Shown here: one piece after another, positions 11,559 through 22,659 of the stretch
Position numbering within the stretch: position 1 is the first letter of the stretch
How the letters are laid out: each line of letters opens with the position of its first letter
NCBI GenBank assembly: GCA_025677815.1
Contig: JAIXMP010000001.1
Span: 1,302,001 to 1,366,000, forward strand
Direction of reading: 5' to 3'
Length of the DNA: 64,000 nucleotides
Origin: Phascolomyces articulosus
Taxonomy: Eukaryota > Mucoromycota > Mucoromycetes > Mucorales > Lichtheimiaceae
Translations under genes and position numbers: made by a program
Notes under the pieces: generated by a model
The model's input: only the letters and a program-made list of their open reading frames with translations
Told to the model about the DNA's origin: nothing
Databases searched by the model: none

Positions 11559-12681
11559 TTAGTTGGAACGCAAAGCCTTGTCAAGAATGGTTTCATAATC
11601 AACCTAATTATAAAAAACGTGTATATGTTTTTGGTTAATATATATACTTAAAACATTCTATTACGTAGAGCAACATACATCCAAAACACACACATAGACA
11701 CTCTCTCTTATCTTTATACACCAAAAGATCCCAACCCCATTATTTTTTTTCCTATTCCAATTATATATGTATATACCTCAGAGAAATCTGTGCCTTGAAT
11801 TTCAATGGCCAAACCGACCAAGTTCTTACGGAGAGCATCCTTGCTGGAGGCGTACAACATCTTGGCGCGAATCTTGGAGGTATCAGGGATCCTATATTAA
11901 AAAAAGTTAAATATTTAGTATTTACATGGGTTACAATTTTCTCCCTCCAACCCCCCTTCCATTTATATACGCGTAACTGATATGTTACTCAGTTTGAATA
12001 CAAGAGAGAGAGAAAAGAACTTACCAAGAGTAGAAAGTGATCTTGTTTCTGGCACCAGCATCGGGCTTTTCGTAATCAAAGTCATAAACAGCATAACGGG
12101 GTTCGTCTGCGGGCAAGCATTGCAAAAATTCATCGTAAGTGGCAGTTTCGGGAGCAGTCTTTTCAACAACGATTTCCTTGTTGTCATCTATTATTATTAT
12201 AATTTAAAATAAAAAGAAGTATATATAAATGACTTTTTCCTTGGTCGTCGGGAAAACACGGACGGAAAGGACAAAGGGCTTCTCCTTCCTCTACTCTTCT
12301 CACACTCTATTTTTTCAACACGCCCTCTCTATTTCTTCTTTTTTTTTCGTGTTTGGTTAAAAAAGAAGAACCACCACAGACAAACACTAGTTGTATACAT
12401 ACCTGAAAGCTTAAAGATAATGTACTTGTACTTCTTGCGAAGCTTGAATTCTTGGAAAAGCTCAAGGCATTCACTGTTGACGGCAACACCGGAAGACTAA
12501 TATATAAAGTTTATCAATAAATGCTTCCCATTTTCTTCATTTCATTCTCCATCATCTATTTCCGCAGCTCTTTTCATCAAAAAAAAATAACCCCCCCCGT
12601 CACAAAGATGTTGAAAAACCGTCAGGTCACCCTTTTTTTTCCCATCATGCATTAGCCAAATAAAGAAGAATAACTTACCAT
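11559..12681 (-). CDS. COF1: ADF/cofilin actin-depolymerising protein (paralog 2)
   Basis: Cytoplasmic actin-severing ADF/cofilin of 139 residues. Exons in coding order are 12679-12681 (ATG alone), 12403-12496, 12025-12187, 11777-11891 and 11559-11603. Hallmarks are [10 protein letters not shown] at the N-terminus, [26 protein letters not shown], the actin-binding helix [20 protein letters not shown] and EIQGTDFSE. All are conserved, so this looks like the main functional cofilin. Intron number and position match the gene at 1974-2832; the penultimate exons have the same length (115 nt), and in both genes the first intron follows the ATG. Codons favour C- and G-ending forms (AAG, GCC, CTC), unlike the other cofilin and most neighbours, which suggests high expression. 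It converges on the Sds3-like gene. Confidence 0.95.
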
Positions 12682-14889
12682 CTTTAAAAATTTATTAAGA
12701 AAAAAAAGTGTGAGTTGTAAAAAAAAAAAAAAAAAAAAGAAAAAAAGAAAAGAAGAAAAAAAACGAGATGAGGGAAGCTTTGAGTCTTACTTTAAGGATC
12801 CAATTCACTGCCAATGACGTCGAAAAAAAAAAAGCGCGTTATTCGAAACCCGATACCAGAAAAGCTCAGCAACCGTTCCATACATACTGTAAAGGCCAGG
12901 GCCAATTGAATGTAAAATAAGTTTTTTGTTCGGGTCCTGCTCTTCTTTCTCTTTCTCCCTTTCCCCTTTTGCAGGCTTCAAAAAACTCCCTTGCTTCTTC
13001 TTTCATTGTCATCATCTTTTTTGCTTGAATCTACTATGACTAGGATAGTAAACGAATGAAATGAAAATGGATTATTGACTGATAACGTCCCTTTATTGGT
13101 GGAACGTGTCCTTAAGTTTCATTACTTTTAAGAAAATGAGCCCTTTTTACAATTATTTTGGTCAAAGCTTATTCGATATATATTCTGTCATAGTTACTTG
13201 GATCAAAGAACCAACATAATCTCTTTGTTGTCATTTCGAACAGATATACATACTCTATATTATATATATACACTTGTAATTATTGTATGATGTATCATTA
13301 GTAGAATTCACTCACTCGCTTGTATAGGTACATATCTATCCTACTTCTATTACTACGATATGATGTTTAGATATGTGATTCATCATAATGTCGCCATCAC
13401 CACCTTACTCCTTTTCACCTCCTCTTCTTCCCACAGCCTTTTTTTTACTCCTTATAATCCTTTTCTCCCTGTGTTTATGCGCATACAGCACACAGATTTC
13501 TGGGTTTATTATTACAACAAATTTCGCACACACAACACAAATATGTACAACTTTAGTTATCTTTCACTTGTTTAAATAATGATAAGGTGCTGTTGTATTG
13601 GGCTTAGCTTACTTCTATTACCAACACGTTATAAAAATATAGAAGATGACACTTTATGATTGTTTCTTCTATACTGTATTTCAAATGGCCTAAAGCTATT
13701 ATTTTTTACACTAAAAAAATATAGCGTGATGATAAAAATATGCCGATAATTGCGGATCCAAATAAAAAATAACCAATGATAAAGAGATGGAATTGTCTGT
13801 ACGACCATTAAAATAATGATGATGGCGCGCTTTCTCTCTTTTAAGCCATAAATCGATAAAAGGAAGTGACGAAGTATAGTCATTTCTCATTACATAAAGC
13901 GTCATATACTCATACATTCATTCATGAATAAAATAAAAATAGATATGCGTGACCTTCAATAATAGGGAATAAAGTTTATGATTGCTTGTTGTACCTGTCA
14001 AGGACAAATAATCTTGTTGTTTGATTGTCCACATGATCAGCTTTCTTCTATTATACAAAAGCTGATGTGGCGCAAATCAAAGGTAAATAAATAAAAAGAG
14101 AGCATTTATATTTCTTATATGGGATGGTTTTTTAATTACTAGATATAGCCATATATATTTATTGTGAGAGAAAGAAGATCAATTTATTATAAGGATGTGT
14201 CTGGAAGGATCTTTTTATGTAAATTAGTATTAAATTAATCATTCAAAGCTAATAAGCTTCTATTATTATTATGTATGATGAAACTCACCTTTCCCCTCTC
14301 CAATATATATGTAAGATATTTGAAACCCTTATCTAATTGATACGACGTACTATTGTTTCCCATTAGAAGAGCAACCCATGATGGTTGAAGCGCATCAGGG
14401 TTTCTTAATCCAATGACATTGCAAATGATTTGACACCAAAAATTACTGTATGGGACCAGGTATAATTTCTATCTGAATATAATAATTACCTAAATTTTTT
14501 CCTTTTCATTACTGACATGATGTAACTTTCATGGACAAAGGATCTACATCCACGAGTTTAGTTGATAATTTAAACAATAGTGTATAATAATACATATAGA
14601 CTGACGATCCTCCCATGATTATAAAAACAGAGAGGTTATTTAAATTCTAATATGGTATTCTTATACAACACCCTTGATTCATCTTGTACCGCTTTTGATA
14701 TTAGTTTTAAACCATGAACGATTCCCGAGCCTTTTAGAAGCAATATATAGTAGAAGATATATATATTCTCCTTGAGACATTCTTCACCCAATTCAAATTT
14801 ATTTAAAGTTGATTACATTGCAAGTATTCTTTCTGTTGTCCAAAACTATGTAAAAATGTCCCAAACAGCAATAGTGAAATGTGACGGGA
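12682..14889. other. Intergenic spacer
   Basis: Begins with the promoter and leader of the minus-strand cofilin (purine-rich tract 12695-12770 on the plus strand). After that it is AT-rich and I see no gene, tRNA or paired repeat. Small ORFs at 13360-13917 lack recognisable domains and read through low-complexity DNA. Confidence 0.5.
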
Positions 14890-15625
14890 GTAAATCATTT
14901 ACCCAGGTTTTCCTTGTCAGAACTTGGTCTCCGACGGATTTGTGAGGAGCTCAGGGTTCTCCCTGTCCGATGGTTACACAAAAGGGACCTATTTCAATGC
15001 TTAAACGCGAAACTGTTTTTTCTTTTGCTTTTGACTTTTTCTTTCTCCATTTATATACTTTAAAGAGCTTGTTCGTTCCATTTTTTTCTTCAATCTTTTT
15101 TATTATATTTGTTTTATACTTGTTCTAATTTTGCTTTTTTTTTTCTATACTAAAAGAGATGACAATAACAGCAATGGCAACCAAAATAAATGACGAACCT
15201 AACACGATCTATATACGAAATGGATAACGTTCAATGGATTTTGCAGATCGAGACGGTGAATTCTACTGTTTGTTCAACGCACAAAAGGAGTAAAATTGCT
15301 TGTATATTTTTACCCTCTTTCTAATAAATCATTCATACCGTTAAGGCGATTTTGTTCCGACTTTGCTGAGGTTGTTAGAATCGATAGCGGATTACCCAAC
15401 ACGACTTCATTAATTACTTGCTATATATTCAATGCTCTCCCGGCTAATACAGAAACATTATATCTATCTCAACAAGTTAACAATACCCTTGAGCTTGTGA
15501 AGACTGAGTGGTTTGATTAGATTAGAAGCGACATTCCTATTCTAGCTAAGTTTGCAAGTGCTGCAGGATTTAACATTAGTGTAGACATTGTAGTTCTGTC
15601 GATACTTATTTCGCGAAACATTTTT
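14890..15625 (+). repeat. Degenerate dispersed repeat with relic ORF, copy A
   Basis: About 735 bases similar by eye to the reverse complement of 49045-49797. Shared landmarks in order are a segment ending TTAAACGCGAAACTG/TAAACGCGAAACCG, a peptide starting MATKINDE at about 15175, then FYCLFNAQKE at about 15262, and after a poorly conserved gap a segment ending LELVKTEWFD followed by a stop at 15520. In this copy the first peptide block has an in-frame stop. The conserved blocks, poorly conserved middle and shared stop suggest a once-spliced gene, either repeat-borne or a duplicated host gene. I do not recognise the protein. Confidence 0.65.
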
Positions 15626-17500
15626 ATATATATATAAAACACTTTTAGGAAAATAGTAGCTAGGCGATGTTTCTTTGATTTTATTTTTATTATGATTAGA
15701 GTATCCTCAGCCGTCGTGCTAAATCCTAAAAATTTGACATAGAATTTTTTGGTTTCCAACCGTGCATTCTATTGAAGCGTTCTATATGTGGTAAAGAACC
15801 TTCTGTATAGAGTAAAATAAGTGATAATTATGTCAATAAAAGTTGTATGAATGATCAGTTTATGGGTCAAATAATAAAATAAATAAAGATAGGTTGTGTG
15901 GGAGTTCTTATTTTCAGGAATTATACGTCTGAAACCACACGAGAGATAGTCTTGTTATAATGAAAGAATAGTGAATGTTATATTGTCTCACTTATTCAAA
16001 AGACAAAAAGTTTAAAGTAAAGGATAAGTTTAAGATATTTCATCGAGAAAACAAAGTAAAGTACTGAAAACTGGGGAATAAAGAACTGGGAGTTAAGAAC
16101 TCAGGAGTAAAGAACTAAAGAACTAAAGAAATCGAAACTAGTCTTCTATTTATACTATTTGCTTTTGCAATAATTTGCATAAGCAATTGCAAGTGTTATC
16201 AAAAGCAAACAAAAGCAAATGTAACATGTGAATAAATTTCATCCAATAAGAACGCTTTATGTTAATTTATAATATAATATACTTTAAAAAATAATAATAC
16301 TGATACTACTAAATGAAATAATAATAGTAAAAATAAAAATAAGAAAAAGAAAATATTAAATATTAAATATTAAATAGAATAAGGAGCACTACACTATCCT
16401 ATATGCAAAATGGTAAACTTGAAAGAAAAAATTGCTAAAAATGACAAGGATATGGCAAACTGTCATAAACTTAGGACAACCACGAAATATAATAAAATTC
16501 CTCAGTTTTTTTAACTAAACTTGTTCGTAATGGTTATCGATAACATTATACCACACATTATTACTACTTCTATTAAAGCTTCTCTGCATCAAACTTTCAT
16601 TTGGACAATTAATAGATATAAAATTTTTATTTTTTATATATCATTGGCTCCTTCTGACAAATAAAAGAAGGTCGAGCTCTTAGTTTTTTTTATTGGAGAC
16701 TCGTAGTGACTTTCATTTAGAATTACAATTTAGCATATCGGTTGGGAAAGTATGTATATTTTATGGCTCTGCTATGATAACTGACCTCAAGTTTAGGATA
16801 GGATTTAGCACGACAGTTAGGGAAGTGGTCATATCGTAAAATACTAATTTACATATAACTAGCTGGGATAGCAAAGCTCAAATTATATGTTCAAGGGGCT
16901 GTTCATTGTATAATAGTATTAATAATTAACAATAATAAGCTGTAAGAAACCTATCAAGCATTTATTATTTTATTAATATTTATGGTCTTGTTAAAATGGC
17001 CTGTCATTCTCCACTTGTTTAAAACAATCTCTTGAACATATTTATAAATATAAGATTAACTGAAAAGGATTATATAAGCGGGAAAAAATTACAAGCACGA
17101 GAATGGTCAGTATCATGTTCTAAATATAAAGTAGTGAATGTTGAAGTTTATATAATCATAATAAACGATGCTTTCCTATTTCAAGGAATAGGAGAGAGGT
17201 CAAACTTAACTATTATTTAGGAAAAGGAGGAACTTTTTTGATAAATATCCCACATGTTGATCATGTCAATCCTAATAATAAAGGATTTCAATATCGCGAA
17301 GTCTTGTAAAATCAAAAGTAAATCTAGAACGATTCCTAATCTCTTAATAGTGTAACTAAAATTCCACTTCACCAAATATCTTATTATTCTCTCTATTATT
17401 ATTTCCCCACATATTCACCATTCTCTCTTATCCCTCATATTATTATTTTGTAGATCCATATCATGTGGATCATCCAATTATTTGTTATTCCCCTATTTAG
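15626..17500. other. AT-rich spacer
   Basis: Contains a short direct repeat of TAAAGAACT-like words at about 16075-16125 and repeated AGCAAA/TTGCAA words at 16150-16220. A 62-codon ORF at 17032-17220 has no recognisable domain. No gene is supportable. Confidence 0.4.
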
Positions 17501-17659
17501 TATTATCACACCTTATTATTATACATATTCTTATTACCTTATACTGCGCAACATCTTTTAGTAACTGCGGCTACCAGATCATTTGATCTGTCAAATCAAT
17601 AACAGTTACTGCGCAACTGTTTCAAAAACATATAAATACTCTTCAACTTTTGATTCAAT

Positions 17660-18080
17660 AAATCTTTACCATATATTTACCTTATAGTCATATTTTAAAA
17701 TTGCATTATAACTTGGTCACTCAACGCCCATACAATTGGCTTGTTTTAATTTCATATTATTCATTTCAGACTTATAAACTAAGAGTCTTATCATAACATA
17801 TATAACAAAATTGTTATTATTATTCTATTGAATTGATCCAAGACATCGATTCTACTTAATATTCTTGATTATATTAAGACATAACGTTTTCATAATATCT
17901 CTGAGCCTGATCTGCTTACACATAAAAGCATTATAACATCAAATATTATCTAAAACCTTTCTCCTTATAAATAGTCATCTCAAACTACCGTTCACAATAA
18001 ACAATATTATTGTTGGTGCTCACTAAATCATAGCCGAAACCTATCATAACCTATCTCTATACACAACTTTAATAAGTGCG
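17660..18080 (+). repeat. AT-rich inverted repeat, left copy (LTR- or TIR-like)
   Basis: This stretch contains ACTTGGTCACTCAACGCC, CAATTGGCTTGTTTTAAT and GGTGCTCACTAAAT. The reverse complements of these landmarks recur in the opposite order at 22130-22620. Similarity is patchy. The two copies flank about 4 kb that carries the secreted protein gene, MITE copy 2 and the Helitron fragment. Old solo LTRs in opposite orientation or terminal repeats of a dead element are both possible. Confidence 0.5.
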
Positions 18081-18659
18081 GACCTAAAGGTTACAATAGT
18101 AAATCATGAATATTTTTCCCTAAGGTATTTGCTACGTACAACCATCAAATTTTAATCAGGTTGAATAATTCCCAATAAAAAATGACATGCCATCATTTTG
18201 ATCCTATAATATTAATGTCACTACACACTGTTTTAGTAACCACTTTGTTGTGGCATGCTCTACAAATACCTAGCAGGGTAGAAAAATATATGTGTGTATA
18301 AGTGAGATGTAGAATAAGAGTATAAAAAAATGACAAAAATTCATCATGTTAACCTGCTCATATTTATTAATAGTCAGGTTTCTTATTATTGATGTTATAT
18401 ATATATATATAACACAACTTTGTTTTATAGGTAAAAATATAAATATAATATAATGTGTTAAGTAAATGACGAAATACGTTTATTGATGACAATAAAATAT
18501 AGAATTTGTTTTCGGTCAAATACAATAAGAGAATGAAGAGAAGAGGACTACATCGTTGTATTATAACGATAAATCTTTTGTGCTGTGTTTCAATGACAAA
18601 AAAGTAACATATGTATATAAATGTATTTGATAAGAGCCTTACGACATTTAGCTTCAAGA
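18081..18659. other. Intergenic spacer
   Basis: AT-rich; includes an (AT)n tract at about 18397-18412. A 100-codon minus-strand ORF at 18367-18669 is Ile/Leu/Tyr-rich low-complexity translation overlapping the 3' end of the secreted protein gene in another frame and was not accepted. Confidence 0.5.
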
Positions 18660-18866
18660 CTAATCGCATTCAACATAGTCACCTCCTGTTCTATCCATAC
18701 ATTCATCAAATGTTTCCCATCGTCGTTTTAATCCAGCTTGTCTTGAATACCATTGATTCAGCGCACCAGTATCTTGTTTTACACCCATTTCACCTGGAGT
18801 GTTGGCAGCTACGAAAGAGGAGATGGTCAAAAGAGCCAAAGTAGCAATCAAAGTGATGGATTTCAT
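18660..18866 (-). CDS. Small secreted protein (68 residues)
   Basis: A single-exon ORF starting with a clear signal peptide: lysine after the start Met, a hydrophobic run LIATLALLTISSFV, and a likely signal-peptidase site at VAA/N around residue 21. The mature part is about 47 residues, polar, with WYSRQAGLKRRWETFDEC and a second Cys three residues from the C-terminus (ECD). The two cysteines could form one disulphide; KR at residues 48-49 is a possible processing site. The upstream in-frame Met choices are less likely because the leader reads as untranslated. A TATA-like box lies about 75 bases upstream. No family is recognised. Candidates are an apoplastic or effector-like peptide, or a spore or cell-wall associated protein. 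It stands alone in a repeat-rich island between two inverted repeats. Confidence 0.6.
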   Translation of the reverse strand: MKSITLIATLALLTISSFVAANTPGEMGVKQDTGALNQWYSRQAGLKRRWETFDECMDRTGGDYVECD

Positions 18867-18938
18867 GTTGATGATGGTTTGAAAAGAGAAGTAGTGTAAT
18901 TTAATAATTTTTCTTTCTTTTAAGTCTAAAAAGAAGTG

Positions 18939-18946
18939 CTTATATA
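18939..18946 (-). promoter_or_regulatory. TATA-like box of the small secreted protein gene
   Basis: On the minus strand the sequence reads TATATAAG, about 75 bases before the ATG at 18866. This spacing is similar to the TATA box before the secreted protein gene at 63901. Confidence 0.5.
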
Positions 18947-19466
18947 GCTGTATTTTTCCCCTATGCAAAGCAGGAATCCTAGGGCATATTCACAGAAAAG
19001 ATATGGTATATGCTGAGCTTCAACTATAAGGACGATGGGCGTAATATTATGTACGTTTGCTTCAATTTTGCCATCATAAACTTTATGTAAATGCAATATC
19101 AACTCAACTATGCAATTTCATAAGGAGTTGCTGAGAAATCGGGAGCATCAGGGACGACTTAATACTTTGAAAATTTCTTTCTTGATAAACATTGTATTTG
19201 TGTGAATTAAAGCGAAACGGTATGCAGTAAGAGGTGAAATCCGCGTTAAAAACCTTTACAGAATGATTACTAAGAATATTTTCAATATTAATGGCACTCC
19301 TCGCCTGTTTTTCATCAATTCGATATGAGATTGCAAAATTGGGGTGATTTAGATATACTTTATTAATCCCCTTTCTATATTTTTTTTCAGTTTATCTATA
19401 GAGTACATCAAGTTACAACAAAGTGATAACAACAGGAATAGTATTACACTATCTATGAATATAGTA

Positions 19467-19874
19467 CGTCCTAAAATTGCTTTCCCATATAAATGCATTT
19501 GCGGACATTTAAAGGCTTTGATAACATTTAAATGTTTGAAATGCATTTGTTCACATTTGGCAGCCTTTAAAAATATTTGTGAGTATTTGCCAACATTTGC
19601 TGATAATTTATAAGTAACCCAATGCTTCGGAGAAGTATATAAAAAAGGTAGTTCATTCAGCAATTGGATGGTTCCAAATGTTGGTCACTATAATAAATTA
19701 TCAGTAAATGCTCACAAATGTTTCTAGCTTTCTTAAATGTTTCCCTTGTAAAACAAATGTTATTTAAGATTTAAAGGCTGCCAAATGTGAACAAATGCAT
19801 TTCAAACATTTAAATGTTATCAAAGCCTTTAAATGTCCGCAAATGCATTTATATGGGAAAGCAATTTTAGGACG
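19467..19874. mobile_element. Fold-back MITE, copy 2 (408 bp)
   Basis: Same ends (CGTCCTAAAATTGC...GCAATTTTAGGACG), same arms and same centre as 4502-4901. Differences are in the inner arms: the left arm lacks part of the AAATCTTTAAAAACATTTG block, and the right arm has extra sequence TTTCTAGCTTTCTTAAATG. No target-site duplication is obvious (flanks TAGTA and GCCTA). A 104-codon minus-strand ORF across the left arm is a chance reading. Confidence 0.85.
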
Positions 19875-20469
19875 GCCTATGTCGCATATTACTGAGCAAT
19901 ATTTGATTAAAATTGGATGGGCTATAACAAGCGGTATTGATATGCATCCATTAGGGATGAGGACATGATCAACATGCGCATTACTTTTATCAAATGTATT
20001 CCTTTTCCTCCTTATGCACTATAAATCTGCATCACTTCTGTTTCTTGAAATGATAATAAAACATTTTTCATTATGGTTATACTGTCCCCGTCATACATTA
20101 CCATATTTTTAACATTAAACAACTATAAGTTACTTTCTTATTAAGTTCCTTTTTTTGTTTACCCACCCCCTTTCTCTCTATGCTCTCTTACTTTATTTCT
20201 ATCTTATATATCTGCATAGGAGAATATTTTAAACCAGAGAGGTTAAAGACTATGTACTTGAAAATACTCTAAGAGAAATTTATAATAAAAAGCTTTATAT
20301 AGTCAATTCACATCTTATCAATATTATAATAGTTATACAATAGTTAATGTCTTGACATTGGAGTTTTTTACACCAAAGATGGATATGTATATGTATATGT
20401 ATATGTAATGCGGATTTATCTCTCTCTTTTTTTTTAATCAGGAGACTAAGAGAGGTACGGCCTCCGTCG
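19875..20469. other. Intergenic spacer
   Basis: AT-rich, with a short (TATATG)n run at 20385-20406. No gene seen. Confidence 0.4.
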
Positions 20470-20491
20470 CAAAGGGGGCAAGCCCCCTTTG
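20470..20491. repeat. Perfect GC-rich hairpin
   Basis: CAAAGGGGG at 20470-20478 pairs perfectly with CCCCCTTTG at 20483-20491 around a four-base loop. It is followed by a C-run and, 26 bases on, by GGCTAG. It is strikingly GC-rich for this region and lies 540 bases past the stop of the Helitron helicase fragment. Helitron 3' ends carry such hairpins, but no CTRR end follows it on the helicase strand, so the link is only suggestive. Confidence 0.55.
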
Positions 20492-20507
20492 ACCCCCCTT
20501 CACTCGT

Positions 20508-20645
20508 CGTTCAAGGCTAGATAATAGTTTTTTGGGAACTCAATGCTAGATATATTTTTGGGAGCTCAATGCTAGATTATATTTTTGGGAACTCAATGCT
20601 ATATAATTGTTTTGGGGATTCAATGTTGTGTATGTGTTTTAGGAA
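20508..20645 (+). repeat. Minisatellite, about 28-bp unit, 4-5 copies
   Basis: Imperfect tandem units of the type TTTTTGGGAACTCAATGCTA, with centres near 20534, 20566, 20590 and 20620, and a weaker first unit ending GGCTAG at 20520. Unit length varies between about 26 and 32 bases. Confidence 0.7.
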
Positions 20646-21029
20646 TAAGTAATATATATATTGGAAAAAATGATAACCACTCGCTTACTTGGTCTCAATC
20701 CTTTGTTACGTGTCTTTTCGAAACTATTGTTAATTGAGAAAAAAAAATGATGAAAATCAACTTCGCGAATTGTCTTTACCTTTCATTTTTTCCTTTCCTA
20801 AGCGCAACCATAACTCCAAATAATTATAATTCACCCTAAACCCTATGTTTATAAAATAATAATAATAAGCAAATAAATATATGATAATTGTATTGAATAA
20901 TAAAAAAGAAAAGGGCAAAAGAGGTAAGATAATATAACAGTAGTGGTAAATATTTGGATAATAAAGTAATAGAAGGTCCTGTAGATTTGTAAAAGAGAAG
21001 AGGTAATATGTAATAATAAAAACCATGAG

Positions 21030-21980
21030 CTATAGAAGAACTTCATGATATACAACATCGCGAGTATTGAACCCTTCTTGATCAGGAATTGTTGAGTTGT
21101 CTGGGTTGAGCATGATTCTAATTGAAGTTGGTGCTCTAACCCGAGCCATAGCGACATAAAGAAGACCATGAGCAAATGGAGGCTCAGGCAAATAAAGACT
21201 AACACTGTCAAAAGTTTGGCCTTGTGCTTTGTTGATCATCATGGAAAATGCTAAATGAACTGGAAATTGTGTCCGTTTAAACTGAATGGGTGATTGTGTG
21301 AGAGAAGGAGTAAGGGTAACACGTGGGATATTAAGAACCCTGGTGCCTGCTTTTGGTCCAGTAGCAATTTCAGCTTCAAGGACGTATGTGCGCCATGACC
21401 GAATGATTAATCTCGTACCATTACAGAGGCCATTCGCAGAATCTATATTTCGGAGTAGCATGACAGGACAGTTGGGTTTGAGTCGAAGGTTATGTGGTGG
21501 AAGGTCAGATGGGTATAAAGAATTGAGGAGTTCGTTTGGATAGCGGATTTGGTCCTCTGGATCATCTACTCCATCAGCGCTTTTAAATTCGGATGGTTCA
21601 CCTGGAAATTGATCAAGAATAAGATCATTTATAACAGCAAAGTCTTTGTTTTTAGGAGTTAAAATTGCACGGCTAGTAAGAAAATCACGGTCAACACTTG
21701 GCAAATGTAGGTTACCAAATACAATAGCAATAAGATCATATGTATTATATTGTGGCATGAGCATATTAGCAGGGATCCGAACCCTGTCTTCTGTATTTGG
21801 TACCAATGGCTCAGCACCATTACCAATGGGTAACAAATATTCAGCAAATTCACGCAATTGTTCACTATCGGCATTATTAGCATCTTGTTGAACGTTGTTG
21901 CCCCGATATTTGGTTGGAGTTAGTTTTGTGGTGATGAAAGTGTGAACACTAGATATGTTGCTTGCAAGATATATAATAAT
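21030..21980 (-). mobile_element. Truncated Helitron (Pif1-like) helicase
   Basis: This is the C-terminal part of the Pif1-family helicase that ends Rep-helicase proteins of Helitron transposons. The frame is open from 21980 (in-frame stop at 21981-21983) to the stop at 21030, about 316 codons. In order it shows EFAEYLLPIGNG, ILTPKNKDFAVINDLIL, the LKPNCPVMLLRNID...GLCNGTRL block, then FPVHLAFSMMINKAQGQTFD and LYVAMARVR, which correspond to the late Pif1/RecD motifs including the Q-G-Q-T and Y-V-A-x-S/A-R signatures. The Walker A and B motifs and the Rep (HUH) domain are absent, and no upstream exons with them were found. It is therefore a dead 3' fragment, although the remaining frame carries no internal stop, which implies fairly recent arrival or capture. 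Confidence 0.85.
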
Positions 21981-22129
21981 TTAGGATATGAGAATTAAGT
22001 GTAAATGCCAGAATGTGTTAATCAGTTATATTTAATGATATTGAGTAACAGGGCTTTTGGTAAGCAACACGATGTTACTAGTAAGATTTACTTCTTATAA
22101 TTACAACTCTTATAGTAACTAAGGTTTTT

Positions 22130-22620
22130 ATATATCAGTTCGTGATATTTAGTGAGCACCAGTAATATTAACGTATATTACACCGATTAAAGCAACAGAT
22201 ATCAGTACTAATGTTTTAAGCAAGTATCTGTATATATGTGATTATACAGCTATATTAGCGTGGATTCTTTAGGCCACAATAAAATATATAATACGAATAA
22301 GATGTGATATATAATTGAATTATCGTTTGAAGTATAAAAATGTATAACAAGTGAAGCTTGGATTAACAGGTCTTGTTATTGCAAATGAGTAACTAGTATA
22401 GTATGTTACTATATGATATAAGTTTTGATATAATGCCTTGAATTCAATGATAATAATCAAAGTCAGGTATGTTACTTCCGACTTGGTAATGATAATAGAA
22501 TAAGGATCAGGAATGTTACGTCTGTCCTATATTGATAATGTTGAGCTTTCTTTAAGCTACAGTAAAATTAAAACAAGCCAATTCGGTCTTGAGTGAATCA
22601 ATACTCTTAAAATTTATGTA
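22130..22620 (-). repeat. AT-rich inverted repeat, right copy (LTR- or TIR-like)
   Basis: Reverse-complement partner of 17660-18080. Landmarks on the plus strand are TTTAGTGAGCACC near 22150 and AAAACAAGCCAATT near 22572, followed by TTGAGTGAATCAA. The short word TGTTAC recurs at intervals (for example at 22072, 22402, 22469 and 22514). The outer limit is unclear. Confidence 0.5.
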
Positions 22621-22659
22621 TAGATAATACGGGCCGTTTTCCCTATATTTGTTGTCGCT

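Noticed and set aside
18367..18669. 100-codon Tyr/Ile/Leu-rich ORF
   Set aside because: AT-rich low-complexity reading that overlaps the secreted protein gene in another frame.
19349..19663. 104-codon minus ORF
   Set aside because: Crosses the left arm of MITE copy 2; peptides are repeats of the arm sequence.
20470..20520. Hairpin plus GGCTAG as a definite Helitron 3' end
   Set aside because: The CTAG lies on the strand opposite to the helicase and 26 bases from the hairpin, so the geometry is wrong for this element.
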